DNA from: Kiritimatiellia bacterium
Lineage (GTDB): Bacteria > Verrucomicrobiota > Kiritimatiellia > RFP12 > DVOR01
Reading direction: 5' to 3'
Length of the DNA: 64,000 nt
Assembly (NCBI GenBank): GCA_017558005.1
Contig: JAFYWN010000030.1
Location: 28,114 to 92,113, forward strand
In this document: piece by piece, positions 19,501 to 29,565 of the stretch
How the letters are laid out: every line of letters begins with the position of its first letter
How positions within the stretch are numbered: position 1 is the stretch's first letter
Made by a program: the position numbers and the translations under genes
The notes under the pieces: model-generated
Seen by the model: only the letters and a program-made list of their open reading frames with translations
Databases searched by the model: none
Told to the model about the DNA's origin: nothing

Positions 19501-22500
19501 GGTCGAGTGATAACCAGAGCGGAAGTTTGCACGCGCTTCTGCCCAGTTGCTCCAACCATCATTATCCGGGTCAGCAGCAGCATCATTCGAGTCAACAGAA
19601 AGTTTTTCCGAACGATTCTTTGCTTCCCAATGATCTTCCATGAAGTCATTGTCCGTGTAGAGCAGACCAAAGGTGGGTGCACCACGACGGAACCACATCG
19701 GAATCTGATAGTCCGGTACGCCGTTACCCACGGTGGAGTACTTCAACGGATTAGCGCTTGCGAGATGTTCTGCGTAGTTGGTGAGGAAGTCACCATCCTG
19801 ATCGCCGTGCGGGCCATTAATGCCTTCCGGATCTTCAGGATCGAGACCATAGTAATTTTCCCACCAGTTCGGCATACGATCGCCGTCGGTATCCTTTGTT
19901 TGACCAGCAGCGATATTCTGCTCGAGCCAATAACCGCCCTGAGAATACTGCTTGTCATTCAACTTCGAGCCAGCGTCCTTACCATCCTCATGGCGGAACC
20001 AATCTGCACCAGCCGGACCATCGTTGGTCTTATTACCAGCGGACGGGTCGGTCGAGGGAGAATTGTCCCACGTTTCACGTTCATACTTCGCGAAGACGTC
20101 ACCGTAGATCAAGAGATCTGCAGGCATCTGAGCCTGGAAGGCGGGACGGACAATGTAGTTCGGCAAGTCAAAGAAGATTGTGCCGTGGTACATGTAACCA
20201 TAAGGATTACCCGTGGTCTTCACATTGTAAATCGGCGTAGCCGACAGCAAACCATCCTTATTCGGACGATAAGGCGACCAGTAGAAGGAGTTCGCCACCT
20301 TCAAATTCTCTGCAGAACCAGAAGGCATCAACAATTCAGGCTTACCATTCTCCAATTCCACCGGCTCGTACGGATGGAGTGCAGCGCGCTGCACGTCTGC
20401 GAGCGGCAAGTGTGCAACGGTATTGTGCGCCAACGGCACGAATTCAGTGATAGGATTCGTCACAGTGGCAGAATCCGCTGGGCGATTTTCAGCATACTGC
20501 GTCGAACGGAGACCCACAGGCGTCTTCACGGTGTAGTAAGAGGTGAAGAGTTCTTCCACCGTAGGAAGCGTAGCAGGCGTAATGTAGGCGTGTACGTCTG
20601 TAGCCGCCAAGGTCTCCTGGAAGCCCTTACGACGATACATGAAGGATCCGGGAATTGTCGCATCACCCGTGAGCTGATCGCCAGGGTAACGTTCCCAAGA
20701 CTGCGACTCTCCATCAGTAGAGCCATCCTTACGCTTACCAGCGAGGAGGTCATTGAAGGTGTAGATTGCCAACGGCTCTGCAGGCGTGTTCGGCTCAAAG
20801 TAACCCACGCCAGCCTCACGAGCATTGAATGCACTCATGCGGAGGGTGAGCAGTTCCGTCTGCGTCAACGTGCGACCGCGCGCTTCAGCCACCTGAGCCA
20901 TCGTGCGGACACCATTCCAGATACGCACTTCATCAATGAAGCCCTTAAAGCTCTTCGTGAAGTACTGATCAAATGTTGCAGCAGGATTATCAAGGCCAGC
21001 GAACCAGGCCGGCGTCACCGTAGCACCAATGACAATCGGAGCCTTACGATAGGTGAAGCGGCGAAGGTCGTCATTCGTGCTCTTCACAGAGATCACGCCG
21101 TTAGCAGGAATGAGGCTGCTCGTTTCAGCAGCAGACTCCACACCATTGAGCAAGAGTGCCAAGCGTGCGCCGTCATACGACACTGCGATGTGATTCCATT
21201 CACCTGCAGCAATCGTTTCACCCGAAACCACTTCAGGCGATGCTTTAGGGGTGGCATTCTGACCATCAACCGTCGTACCAGAGCCCGTGAAGTAGGCGAA
21301 GGGCTTAAACACCGTGCCATCCTTGCGGAGACCCAACACGAAGTTGTGACGGAGCGAACCAGGTGCATCAAAGCCTTCATTGAAACGCCAGGGACGGTCA
21401 ATAAGGATGACCTCATCGGAAGCCTGATCAGCATCGGGCTTGACCCAGCATTCAATGGTGAAGGTCGTAAGCATCTGCGGACCGAACTGCGTATCTTCCA
21501 TCGTCTGGAGCACACCCTTACCACCGAAGTAAGCAGCCTGTTCACGATCAGGCGTACGCAAGGTCTGAGGATCGCCACGGAAGATACCATTGGAGGTGAG
21601 TTCCACCAAGTCGCTGATGCCATCACCGTCGGTATCATAACCTTCGTTAATTTCATACGGGAAGACAGAGTCCGTTGCGAACGGCATATTGTCACCCGTC
21701 ACGCCGAAGTAGCGCACGGAGAGCTTCGAAGCGGAGGTCGGGAGCGGACCCATCATGCCAGTTTCTTCACCCGGCACTGCGAACAACGGATTCATGCTCG
21801 TGTAGAAACGCGAGACGAAGGAGTTCACGTTGGCAGGGTCCGTCATCCAGAGCGGCGACGGGTCGGTGCCATAGTGCGCAGGAGCGGTCGTTACAGGATT
21901 GACGGCTTCTTCGCTATTCAAGAGGCCATCACCATCAGGGTCAGCAAAGGGCACACCCGCCAACCACGGATAGGTGTAGTAGTCAAAGCCAGTGACTGAC
22001 TTGTTGTCTGCGAAGTCAATGTTGCCAAAGGCATTGCTCGTCGGCGTCACCATGGTATAACCAATGGAAGAATCGGCGGCGGGGCAAATCGCCAAGGCCA
22101 AACGATTGACGTTGTCATAGTCCTGACCAACATTTTCCCATGCATCAAAGAGGAAGTCACCGAGGACGGGGTTGAGACCATGGAAGACTTCAAAGTAGTC
22201 ATCCATGCCATCAATATCGGTATCTGCGTCCAAAGGCGAGGTGGTCAACATGCTCTTGGCAGGTTCGTCCCAGCCCGGGAAGGCGTCTGCACCCAAAGGC
22301 GCAAGCGTACTATTCATCGGCGTACCGAGCAAGATACCCTTGTCTTCTGCCAATTCGTCCTGACGATCCGCGAAGGGCTTCATCAAGGCATGCCAGCCGG
22401 TCGGCACATAGAAGAGATCGCTCTGGTGAGGCAACAAGCCACCATTGAAGCCACGCATTGCAGCACGGTAACGTGCGCGAATCAACGGATTCGAAGAGGT

Positions 22501-25500
22501 TGAAACCGCTTGTTCGTATGCATCCATGCCTGCATCAGCAACCTCATCAAAGAGGCCCTGGTCACCCTGGGTCTTCTTCAAGACCTTCGCGACTTGCGAC
22601 TTACGAGCTTCCCAAATCGTCTTGGTGTCACCCGTCACGAGATCCTTCATGACAGGCTGCATCAAGGCCTGATTCTGGACGCAGAATTCAAGCGTCTTAT
22701 CGATGATGGTCATCAATGCGCGCAACTGCTGCACACTCTTGGTGCGATAGTTGTACTTTTCATCATCCTTCTTCAAGATGGTCTCATAGCATGAGTATGC
22801 CACATCGCCCGACGAGTAACTCGCGCCTTCATTCAGTGTAAGCGTAGTCAAATAACGCGTCCATGCCATATCGAACTGCGTAAAGAGTTCGGGCAGACCT
22901 TCAAGATAGCTACGCACCGTCACGTATGCCAAATTATCCGGATCGCAATTGGTCAAGCCATAATCTGCCAATTCATCTTCCGTCGGATAAGCAATCGTGC
23001 TATTCCAAAGGTAGTTGTAAGCCTCAGTAATTGCATCTGCGAATTGCGTACGCACGTTCGAGCGCATCGGCGGATTAGGACCGGGCAAGTCAGAGGCGAG
23101 ATCGCTATTTGCAATGCCCTGTGCCAACAAGCGGACCTGTGCAGGAGCGCCACGTGTATAACGCAACGTGGTTGCATCTGCGAGATCATTCGCCGTTTCG
23201 GTGGCGACATAGGCAAATTCAGGAGAACGGCCCGTGGTGGGATTGACCAAGTCCATGGTGGCCATATAGACATCAGGGAGCTTCGTCCATTCCGTATCCA
23301 AATCACTGATTTCAGCTTCGCGTGCTTCACCTGTGAAGCCCTTGTACATACGCGCCATATCAGGACCGAGGTCATAACGGAGATGACGCAACGATGCCGT
23401 CAAGTATTCCTGATAGTTGGTCAAGCCATCACCATCAGCATCCAAGTCAGCATCCGTCATGCGTTTCTGCGCGTCATCCACGCCAGCACGTGTCGGATCG
23501 GGAGCCTGAGAGTAAACGATTGTGCAACCATTCACCGAGTACGTGAGGTTGTCAACATCTTCCTCACCCTCTTCAGCGGGCGGAACAACCACAGCGACAT
23601 CGCCTTCTGCAGGAGCACCAGCAGAGAGCGGTTCGAGGCCATAACGGAATTCCCACGCATCGGACATACCATCGCCATCCGTATCGGGGTTATTCGGGTT
23701 ACAACCACCACCAGCAATGTGTCTCGAGGAGGGCAGACCATAGATAAACTTGCTGCCTTCATCGGCATCCCAAAGGCCGTCGAAGTCCGTGTCAGGATTC
23801 CAGGGGTCGGTCGGAGCGGTCTTGTTCACCCAACCGCTTGCAGCACCAGAGGCATATTCCTGAGCCGTGGTCAAGCCGTCACCATCACCGTCACGGTCGC
23901 CATCATTAGGAATATTTGCCGAACGTTCTGCGCGAACCCCCACATAGCGTGCCCAACCATCCGGCACACCATCATCATTCGTATCAGCCTTCGTCGGGTC
24001 GGTGGGAACAACCGTCCAATCACCATTACCCATCTTCACCGAGGTGTTGAATTCTTCACGAGAGACGAAGGCCTTCGTGTGAAGACCACCCACAGCTGTG
24101 GTAGGATCAAAGCCAAAGGCACGATAGACTGCATTGTCGCGGAGGATGCAGAACTTCACTCGTTCCAAGAAGACTTTGCGACCATTCGGCGCATCCGCAA
24201 TCTGGGCAGGATCAACCTCATCCGCCTTAAGCGTCTCCCCAAAGTCCATCTCCGTGTAATAAGGCTTTTCCGCAAGCGGTGCTGCGGGATCAACGATGTA
24301 ATATTCACCAGACTTTTCATTAAAGTATGCAACATCCGTAATCGCCGGAGCTGTCCGGTCTGGAGTGTACACCTTCTCAACAATCTCTTGATATTCCGGA
24401 TAGAGGAAGACACCCGTGTGAGCGAAGGTATCGCCGTCGGGGTTCTTTTCTGCGTCGTTCGGTTCTGCAGGGTCTGCGGTGTTGAACGGATCAAGGCCGT
24501 AGGTCACTTCCCAACCGTCCGGCATCCAGTCATCATCCGTATCGCATTCGATCGGATTCGTACCCACAGCCAATTCTTCAACCGTAGACAAACCGTCATT
24601 ATCAATATCTGCGGCACCATTGCCACCCGCACAGGGGTTAAAGAGGGCGAGGACATCTTCCACTGGGATGGGCTCCCAATAGTTGCCCTTACCATGTGTT
24701 GCGTTGCCAGGGTAAGACTTCACTTCATAAGTTTCACCCACGCGCGTTGCGTCACTATAGAAGCCAGCCTTCGTGTCATCAGGGTCATAATTGTTTTTGT
24801 ATCTACGACCCATCGTGAACTGTTCGGTGCCGTACTTGTCATAAGAGTTGATCTCTGTACGCTTACGCATGTCGATTGCAGGCCAAAGTGCCGTATTGAG
24901 CTGAATGCCTGCGTCATTTTTGAAGACCGAACCATAAGCGATACGAGAAGCATAGTACCAGAAGTAGTACTCTGCTGCGTTGACAATGCCGTCACCATCG
25001 GTGTCCGCCGTAGCACCAGAGAAGCGGCTCAACCAAGAGGTCAAACGCGGATCAATGTAGCCGCCATTCTTCTCCATCTTGAACGGTTCGTCGATCAGCA
25101 CACCAGCGATTGCACGCGTATCCACGAAGTGATAGGCGGTGTAACCATAAGCATTGTAGGTAGTACCTGCGTACTGATCCACGGGCAGGGCTTCCTTCGG
25201 ATCAACCACTACGCCCTGGTCATCAGTCTTATACATCGCGGCGTTAGCTTCTGCCACCGTTGCGAAGGGGAAGGGTGCGCCAGCTTCAGTAGAACCCGCT
25301 TCCCAAGCAGTGCCATTCTTAACACCCCAATTATCATAGGTGTAACGGAAGGCTTCATAATTCTCGGAGTTCGCATCAACGCAAACCATCATGTTGTTGG
25401 CGTTGTACTTGCCCGCCTTCGCCTTGATGGGATGACCATCGGCATCAATCACATATGCCCAGCCATCCGTCACGTCGTTCGCGTTATAAGGAATCTTATT

Positions 25501-28500
25501 GGCCGCAGTAAGCGCCACCTTCACTCCTGCCACAGGAGAGGTCATTTGGGAGGTCAAGCGAACCTTATTCCAAACCACCGAGAAGTTGCCATTCACCACT
25601 TCACCCGCGCGAACAGCATAGGAGCCATCTTCAAGCTTTTCTTCCGGGTGGACCAAAACAACCCACGCAGGGATGGAGAGCCAATTGCCCGCGCCGTCAG
25701 CAGCATTCAATGCTTCATCGCGACCGCGGATACGCATCTTGTATCCGAAGGGTGCGCCTTCCAATGCGCAAGTCGTTGCGAGGCGACCCGCAGAGGCACC
25801 AAACTTATAAGCAAGGTCCCCTGCCCCAAAACCTGCAACGGGAAGACGTTCAGCATCGCCGGGGAAGGCTTCTGCAATTGAACCACCTTCAACCAAGGTT
25901 GCACGCGAAGTTTCACCCATATTCTTTAAGACCCAACCATCCGGCACGCCATCCTGGTTGTAGTCACCCAGTTCGTACATGTAGGGATTCTGCGTATCTT
26001 TGAGCTTTGCTTCAATTGAGTCGCCAGGGAGATATTCTGCCACGAAGATCGCGGAGAGCATGATATCCTGCCACTTCGTAGGATCCGTGGCTTCGCCTTC
26101 CTTGACATACGCACGATTGAAGGTCAACGTTTCTTCATAACGCTGATACTGTGCCTTTTCGCCAGACGGCAGGATTGTAGCGAAGTCTTCATCGGCATCC
26201 CACATGTAGAAGAAGGAGTCATGCGTTGCAGAAGGACCATTGAAACGACCCAATGCAGTAGCAGTTGCCGTATTCTGACGAGCACCTGCAGAGAAGGGCT
26301 TTGCAATCACCTTCAGAAGCGTTTCGCCACTTCGAGAGCGCGAATTACGCGTGCTATCCGTGTCAAACGTCCAGTTCGTCAAAACGTCTGCACCCGTATC
26401 CCAAAGCACATAACCAGCGCCAGGGGCCGTGAGGTTATGAATCGTCTTGAAGATAAAGTGCTGAGAAGCATCAAGAGTGATGGTGCCATTACGCGTTGCC
26501 ATCCCCATGGAGGAGTCAATCACCGTAAACATCCAGTCCTGCGAGGCACCGGATTCATAGGCATGCTTGAATGTATAAGACTGTGTATCAATCGTACGGC
26601 TCACGATGGGCAAGGTTTTTTGACCATCAGCCCCCGCGTAACCATACAAGTCAACAAGGGTCGCATACTCTGCTTCCCAAGCGGCATCACCGCGGAGCTT
26701 CTTCATCGCACCTTCGTCCACCAACAAGGCGGCTTCCTGGATGCCATCACCGTATTCCATAATCATCACGAGGTAATCGCTGGCGGTGTCGGCCACGGTG
26801 AAGGTGAAGGAGGCCTGCGCACCGGTAGCAACCTTCGTCGGTGCAGAGACATTGCGGATTGAAGGATCGCGGTTTTCAACAAACGGAGTAATCAAATTGC
26901 ACTCGTCACCATCACCAATAATGGTGTTATTCGCAGCGCAACGCTTTGCCGTAAAGTAGAGACCGCCCAAGGGAACTGTCACACGCTGGGCAGGATTCTG
27001 GGGATCAAGAACGTTCACATTCGTCTTGAAGAGATCTTTGTATGCTGCGTAATCGTTCTTGCATCCCACATAGAACTTAACGCTCGTTGCTCCTGCGGGC
27101 ACCAAGACGCGCACTTCCGGAACCGTGCCCTGCGGCGCGCTACCACCCGTTGCCTGAAGCGTGACATAGGATGCGATTAAATCGTAAGCATTCACATCCT
27201 TTGTCGTGTTGACAGCAGGATCGGGCTTGTAGGTCAAACCGGCCACGGTAGCGTTCGAATCCACTCGATACTTACCAGTGGCATCCGTCGGATAGATCAA
27301 GAAGTAGCGAGGATCATCAGAGGCTTTCACAGAAAGCGTGTATTCAAGCACGTTGAAGGAGCCCGGCGTCTGACCTGCCGTTGCATCCTTAGGCTGATAG
27401 TATTCAATACCAGTGCCATCCGTTGTGGCGCTTGCGAGGAGCGTAATCGATTCACGCTTCGGCAATGCCTTTACCATTAAATAATAGGGCTTATCAACCG
27501 TTCCTGCGCCATTTGCATCTTCCAAGCCAGGGACGCGAATGCGGAAATAGGTTGCACCAGAAGCATCCACCTCGCCTACCGACAAATTGACCTTATAGTC
27601 ACCGTCATATGCATCAATCGGCACGTAGTAACGTTCAAGCTTCGCACTTGCGTTATTCGCAGCAGAAACCATTTCAATGGAGGCGTAAAGCGTTCCCTTG
27701 TCAGCAAGATCCTCTTCGCCCTTCTTTGCAATCGTAACGAGCGTAGATTCGCCAGCGCCAAGCTCAATGATGCCATCCACGGGCACGCCATCGAGATTCG
27801 TATACTTCATTTCTGCGCCAGGAAGCGTCAGCGTATCACCGGGCTCCAAGTTCACACTACGAACCGTATAGCCCTTAGCCACATCTGGAATCGGCGTTGC
27901 AATGACATTGTAATCAGTATAAGCATAGACGCTCTTCACGTCTGGATCATCACTATAGATACCATAGCAGAGACGAACCTTCGTACCAGGCAAGCCCTTC
28001 GGAACGTTAACAAAGAACTTCTGTTCGGTGAATGCCACCTGATCCATACCAGAAAGTTCAGCGGCATAGTTTGCGGGGAATGCCGTTTCTTCGGTAGGAG
28101 TGCCAGCTTCAATAATCTTAGCTTGTTCGCCAGCACGCGAATTCAACGAGGTTACACCCACGTTGTAGTATTTGCCATTTGTATCTTCTGCCCAGAGGTA
28201 GCATGCGTATTCAGAAGGCACCACGGTGTGCACGCCACTCTCAGGCTTAATGGTTTTCACTGTTACAGGCACAAGACCTTCGTAAAGCTTGCCACGGTTC
28301 GGATTGTCACTGCCATCGCCCAACGTAATCGTGTAACCACTCACCGGCACAGCCGCATCAGTGTCAGGATCATCCACGTTACCTTGTAACACGCTCTTGA
28401 CCAACTTCACTTTCCCTGCGCCATCCACGGGGTCAATCGCAGAGATCGTGATTCCGCCAAGGTCACCGCCCAGCGCCAAACCGCCATCCTCGAGATCCCA

Positions 28501-28938
28501 CGTGATATCCGTGCTCATATCGCCAGGACGCACCTTGTAGATGAAGCGTAAGGTATCGGCAGTATCACCCGAGCCTGCATAGTACGCCACAGCCGTCTGC
28601 GTCTCCGAGGTCGAGCCATCTGGCAAAATCGAGTCGCCTGTCAGTGGCATCTTCAGCAACAAGTGGGGGCGCTCACCCGTGGCACTGACATCATAACTAT
28701 TGCCAGTAATCGTCCACTTTGCGCCAGTGCTTGTGTCAGCCAACTTCACGTCGAAGTAAACTTCCGTCGTTACAGGAAGCTTTGTCTTCGCGGGAAGTTT
28801 CTTCTCCACCGACTGAACTTTCACGTTTGCTGCAAAATACGAGGAATCCAAGTTTTGGGCTTGTGCCCATAACTTGTCTACGCCAAGTACGCAGAACAAT
28901 GCGGTCATCATGACCAGGAGTGTTTGTTTTCTTTTCAT
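16567..28938 (-). CDS. Giant exported multi-domain protein (LamG, calcium-type Asp repeats)
   Basis: 4123 residues without a break. Residues 1-26 are a signal peptide (MKRKQTLLVMM..., LWAQAQ cleavage region); GAGGT upstream supports the start. Asp-rich DxDxDG segments like thrombospondin type 3 or dockerin calcium loops appear around residues 1446-1510, 1677-1850, 2233-2260, 2330-2360, 2432-2457, 3013-3083, 3123 and 3894, often followed by W/YGLxP, as in DGDGMSDAWEFRYGLEP. About 2480-2670 is a LamG/concanavalin-like domain (TIECWVKPDA, GEWNHIAVSYDG, FIDEVRIWNG). No hydrolase signature, LPXTG or autotransporter barrel was seen. It follows a lipoprotein gene and ends at a terminator. An adhesin or matrix role is likely but inferred. 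Long open frames opposite it are codon-bias shadows. Confidence 0.9.
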   Translation of the reverse strand: MKRKQTLLVMMTALFCVLGVDKLWAQAQNLDSSYFAANVKVQSVEKKLPAKTKLPVTTEVYFDVKLADTSTGAKWTITGNSYDVSATGERPHLLLKMPLTGDSILPDGSTSETQTAVAYYAGSGDTADTLRFIYKVRPGDMSTDITWDLEDGGLALGGDLGGITISAIDPVDGAGKVKLVKSVLQGNVDDPDTDAAVPVSGYTITLGDGSDNPNRGKLYEGLVPVTVKTIKPESGVHTVVPSEYACYLWAEDTNGKYYNVGVTSLNSRAGEQAKIIEAGTPTEETAFPANYAAELSGMDQVAFTEQKFFVNVPKGLPGTKVRLCYGIYSDDPDVKSVYAYTDYNVIATPIPDVAKGYTVRSVNLEPGDTLTLPGAEMKYTNLDGVPVDGIIELGAGESTLVTIAKKGEEDLADKGTLYASIEMVSAANNASAKLERYYVPIDAYDGDYKVNLSVGEVDASGATYFRIRVPGLEDANGAGTVDKPYYLMVKALPKRESITLLASATTDGTGIEYYQPKDATAGQTPGSFNVLEYTLSVKASDDPRYFLIYPTDATGKYRVDSNATVAGLTYKPDPAVNTTKDVNAYDLIASYVTLQATGGSAPQGTVPEVRVLVPAGATSVKFYVGCKNDYAAYKDLFKTNVNVLDPQNPAQRVTVPLGGLYFTAKRCAANNTIIGDGDECNLITPFVENRDPSIRNVSAPTKVATGAQASFTFTVADTASDYLVMIMEYGDGIQEAALLVDEGAMKKLRGDAAWEAEYATLVDLYGYAGADGQKTLPIVSRTIDTQSYTFKHAYESGASQDWMFTVIDSSMGMATRNGTITLDASQHFIFKTIHNLTAPGAGYVLWDTGADVLTNWTFDTDSTRNSRSRSGETLLKVIAKPFSAGARQNTATATALGRFNGPSATHDSFFYMWDADEDFATILPSGEKAQYQRYEETLTFNRAYVKEGEATDPTKWQDIMLSAIFVAEYLPGDSIEAKLKDTQNPYMYELGDYNQDGVPDGWVLKNMGETSRATLVEGGSIAEAFPGDAERLPVAGFGAGDLAYKFGASAGRLATTCALEGAPFGYKMRIRGRDEALNAADGAGNWLSIPAWVVLVHPEEKLEDGSYAVRAGEVVNGNFSVVWNKVRLTSQMTSPVAGVKVALTAANKIPYNANDVTDGWAYVIDADGHPIKAKAGKYNANNMMVCVDANSENYEAFRYTYDNWGVKNGTAWEAGSTEAGAPFPFATVAEANAAMYKTDDQGVVVDPKEALPVDQYAGTTYNAYGYTAYHFVDTRAIAGVLIDEPFKMEKNGGYIDPRLTSWLSRFSGATADTDGDGIVNAAEYYFWYYASRIAYGSVFKNDAGIQLNTALWPAIDMRKRTEINSYDKYGTEQFTMGRRYKNNYDPDDTKAGFYSDATRVGETYEVKSYPGNATHGKGNYWEPIPVEDVLALFNPCAGGNGAADIDNDGLSTVEELAVGTNPIECDTDDDWMPDGWEVTYGLDPFNTADPAEPNDAEKNPDGDTFAHTGVFLYPEYQEIVEKVYTPDRTAPAITDVAYFNEKSGEYYIVDPAAPLAEKPYYTEMDFGETLKADEVDPAQIADAPNGRKVFLERVKFCILRDNAVYRAFGFDPTTAVGGLHTKAFVSREEFNTSVKMGNGDWTVVPTDPTKADTNDDGVPDGWARYVGVRAERSANIPNDGDRDGDGDGLTTAQEYASGAASGWVNKTAPTDPWNPDTDFDGLWDADEGSKFIYGLPSSRHIAGGGCNPNNPDTDGDGMSDAWEFRYGLEPLSAGAPAEGDVAVVVPPAEEGEEDVDNLTYSVNGCTIVYSQAPDPTRAGVDDAQKRMTDADLDADGDGLTNYQEYLTASLRHLRYDLGPDMARMYKGFTGEAREAEISDLDTEWTKLPDVYMATMDLVNPTTGRSPEFAYVATETANDLADATTLRYTRGAPAQVRLLAQGIANSDLASDLPGPNPPMRSNVRTQFADAITEAYNYLWNSTIAYPTEDELADYGLTNCDPDNLAYVTVRSYLEGLPELFTQFDMAWTRYLTTLTLNEGASYSSGDVAYSCYETILKKDDEKYNYRTKSVQQLRALMTIIDKTLEFCVQNQALMQPVMKDLVTGDTKTIWEARKSQVAKVLKKTQGDQGLFDEVADAGMDAYEQAVSTSSNPLIRARYRAAMRGFNGGLLPHQSDLFYVPTGWHALMKPFADRQDELAEDKGILLGTPMNSTLAPLGADAFPGWDEPAKSMLTTSPLDADTDIDGMDDYFEVFHGLNPVLGDFLFDAWENVGQDYDNVNRLALAICPAADSSIGYTMVTPTSNAFGNIDFADNKSVTGFDYYTYPWLAGVPFADPDGDGLLNSEEAVNPVTTAPAHYGTDPSPLWMTDPANVNSFVSRFYTSMNPLFAVPGEETGMMGPLPTSASKLSVRYFGVTGDNMPFATDSVFPYEINEGYDTDGDGISDLVELTSNGIFRGDPQTLRTPDREQAAYFGGKGVLQTMEDTQFGPQMLTTFTIECWVKPDADQASDEVILIDRPWRFNEGFDAPGSLRHNFVLGLRKDGTVFKPFAYFTGSGTTVDGQNATPKASPEVVSGETIAAGEWNHIAVSYDGARLALLLNGVESAAETSSLIPANGVISVKSTNDDLRRFTYRKAPIVIGATVTPAWFAGLDNPAATFDQYFTKSFKGFIDEVRIWNGVRTMAQVAEARGRTLTQTELLTLRMSAFNAREAGVGYFEPNTPAEPLAIYTFNDLLAGKRKDGSTDGESQSWERYPGDQLTGDATIPGSFMYRRKGFQETLAATDVHAYITPATLPTVEELFTSYYTVKTPVGLRSTQYAENRPADSATVTNPITEFVPLAHNTVAHLPLADVQRAALHPYEPVELENGKPELLMPSGSAENLKVANSFYWSPYRPNKDGLLSATPIYNVKTTGNPYGYMYHGTIFFDLPNYIVRPAFQAQMPADLLIYGDVFAKYERETWDNSPSTDPSAGNKTNDGPAGADWFRHEDGKDAGSKLNDKQYSQGGYWLEQNIAAGQTKDTDGDRMPNWWENYYGLDPEDPEGINGPHGDQDGDFLTNYAEHLASANPLKYSTVGNGVPDYQIPMWFRRGAPTFGLLYTDNDFMEDHWEAKNRSEKLSVDSNDAAADPDNDGWSNWAEARANFRSGYHSTNPNAATTISQTGKIQLEMPTPALRMTVDYFGNQNVYTNATAEAKIVVHTYTAKNNNSAPDATFNLPLALTGGQESDTIEYEIGAWKRGVMSGYFHIGNIKPGSLKIKFTRMAVDTPYEEDQTDEKDYGYFNILSDTSSVNDVAELYAMEEVTWVDGNGELVGDGFARRKAGWVNYRTGEFTLDFTSTEDWPDKGSLEDDEGNITVYDRTEFVGVATYSYGVVPGQTNTFTLVNPDEGHIKEGPNNFFVFADLDGNGKWNDGEPAGVPDQHDVDVGFDQVNDVLHVALSEQAPAGAVRLDVDAILGVLLTENENNDVVAGDNSSILNPSTNNPLQPSLFATKQNYYLLLAAYERIGATVSTENPGAVVFKKPFNVKKPYLTEDDIFNNADTAGGLADLGGDLVAASYKVYLLPETMAESSSWPERAPYNIAVVTNAFGTLDEASTAMVSPVGGAFVHNTELTFEWKSNIQVPQFDLVIRKTANGAGDAESKTVFNKTGIRGVTPSATAIGTGAQEQFVYRYKLPRGIGEINSEGTALFGDGTYSYELTLKPYCGKPKKMSGKFKVQLNASGDENLAELEGTTRDTSFNVQDSYYVRTRIRYNGVLRTPAEFGYRSLVVEAHYSGSFNGNPVASTTDVLVYDDTTDPKLADFPKLNRCVKMVKDKITKTTVAGEEKDEFFSTRFDVELRGLATNRPVYLLAYFDLNGNRKRDAWEPWGYATQGLDAVGGFYFDPLAVTPLSSGAAWNAEFYIQDVDTDNDKLADAWEWLQGGKKSDSFLPDGSTNSGWCNTFGGSLADFQQSAAIWTTDIDGNLALTAFGAQLYGLTVVGEPDENGAVKVEGVEDAAAAKELLDLLGNEVALNLIEQGVKSYGLTVNKISFNGDVITLNWTVTGAVGLDGDIYDLSALFAEGKNTSATYSVYGAATLGGTWTKLAEVKVAGEQTPAVEIPTSAAIINGTEQATFFKVILSASPMTESLD

Positions 28939-28989
28939 ACCGTGTTACCTCACTACGAAAGAGGGTGTGTTAAAGTGTAATGAAAATCC

Positions 28990-29565
28990 TTATTTGACGG
29001 GCGCATCTGTGGTTTGTTCACCACGCACAGGAAGACCTGCTTCGCGTGCTTTGGCATCCGCTTCGGCACGCATCGCATCATATGCATCGGCAGCCGCCGT
29101 CATTTTGTTGCGAATCATTGCCATATTCTCACGACGTTGCGCTTCAAGCGCCTCAGCTGCTGCGGCTCGCTGCGCCAGCGTTTCACGATACAAGGGGACC
29201 TTCTGTAGAGCATCCTCTAATAACGCCTCTGGAACCGCTTCGCCCATCTTCAAAGTCAAACTCTTTGCCATTTCCTTACGGATATGCGCCAGCTCGGCAT
29301 CAACCTTAGCAAGCGCCGCAGAAAGATCAGAAATTTTTTGCGCGCCATCGGAAATTTTTGCCATGTATTCCTTATCCTGCGCGCGAGTTGCGACATCTGT
29401 AATCGTTACGCGCCCATTCGGAAAGGCCGCGTCTAACTTCGCATACGGATTAGCTTCTTGCGAAGAGTCATCCCCTCCGCACCCTTGAAAAATCAGGCTT
29501 CCGACGATACAGCTCACGCACACGGCAACCCATTTTACCGTGTGCGGAATCGTTAATTTCCGCAT
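28990..29565 (-). CDS. Coiled-coil lipoprotein
   Basis: 191 residues from the ATG at 29565, which has GAAGAGG 6 bases upstream; an ATG nine codons earlier lacks such a site. A lipoprotein signal ends in LIFQGC, with lipidated Cys followed by GGDDSS. After that come mostly helical, Ala/Glu/Lys/Arg-rich heptads (about residues 75-170), suggesting a periplasmic coiled coil. Its stop lies 51 bases before the giant exported protein on the same strand, so the two are probably co-transcribed; it could help export or anchor that protein. No family was recognised. Confidence 0.75.
   Translation of the reverse strand: MRKLTIPHTVKWVAVCVSCIVGSLIFQGCGGDDSSQEANPYAKLDAAFPNGRVTITDVATRAQDKEYMAKISDGAQKISDLSAALAKVDAELAHIRKEMAKSLTLKMGEAVPEALLEDALQKVPLYRETLAQRAAAAEALEAQRRENMAMIRNKMTAAADAYDAMRAEADAKAREAGLPVRGEQTTDAPVK

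Noticed and set aside
17641..21999. 1452-codon open frame on the plus strand
   Set aside because: It exactly mirrors the codons of the minus-strand giant gene, has no ribosome site, and its product is Arg/His/Ile-rich without any domain. The minus-strand gene has a signal peptide and clear domains.
23044..25881. 945-codon open frame on the plus strand
   Set aside because: Same mirror-register shadow of the giant gene; no start signal and unnatural composition.
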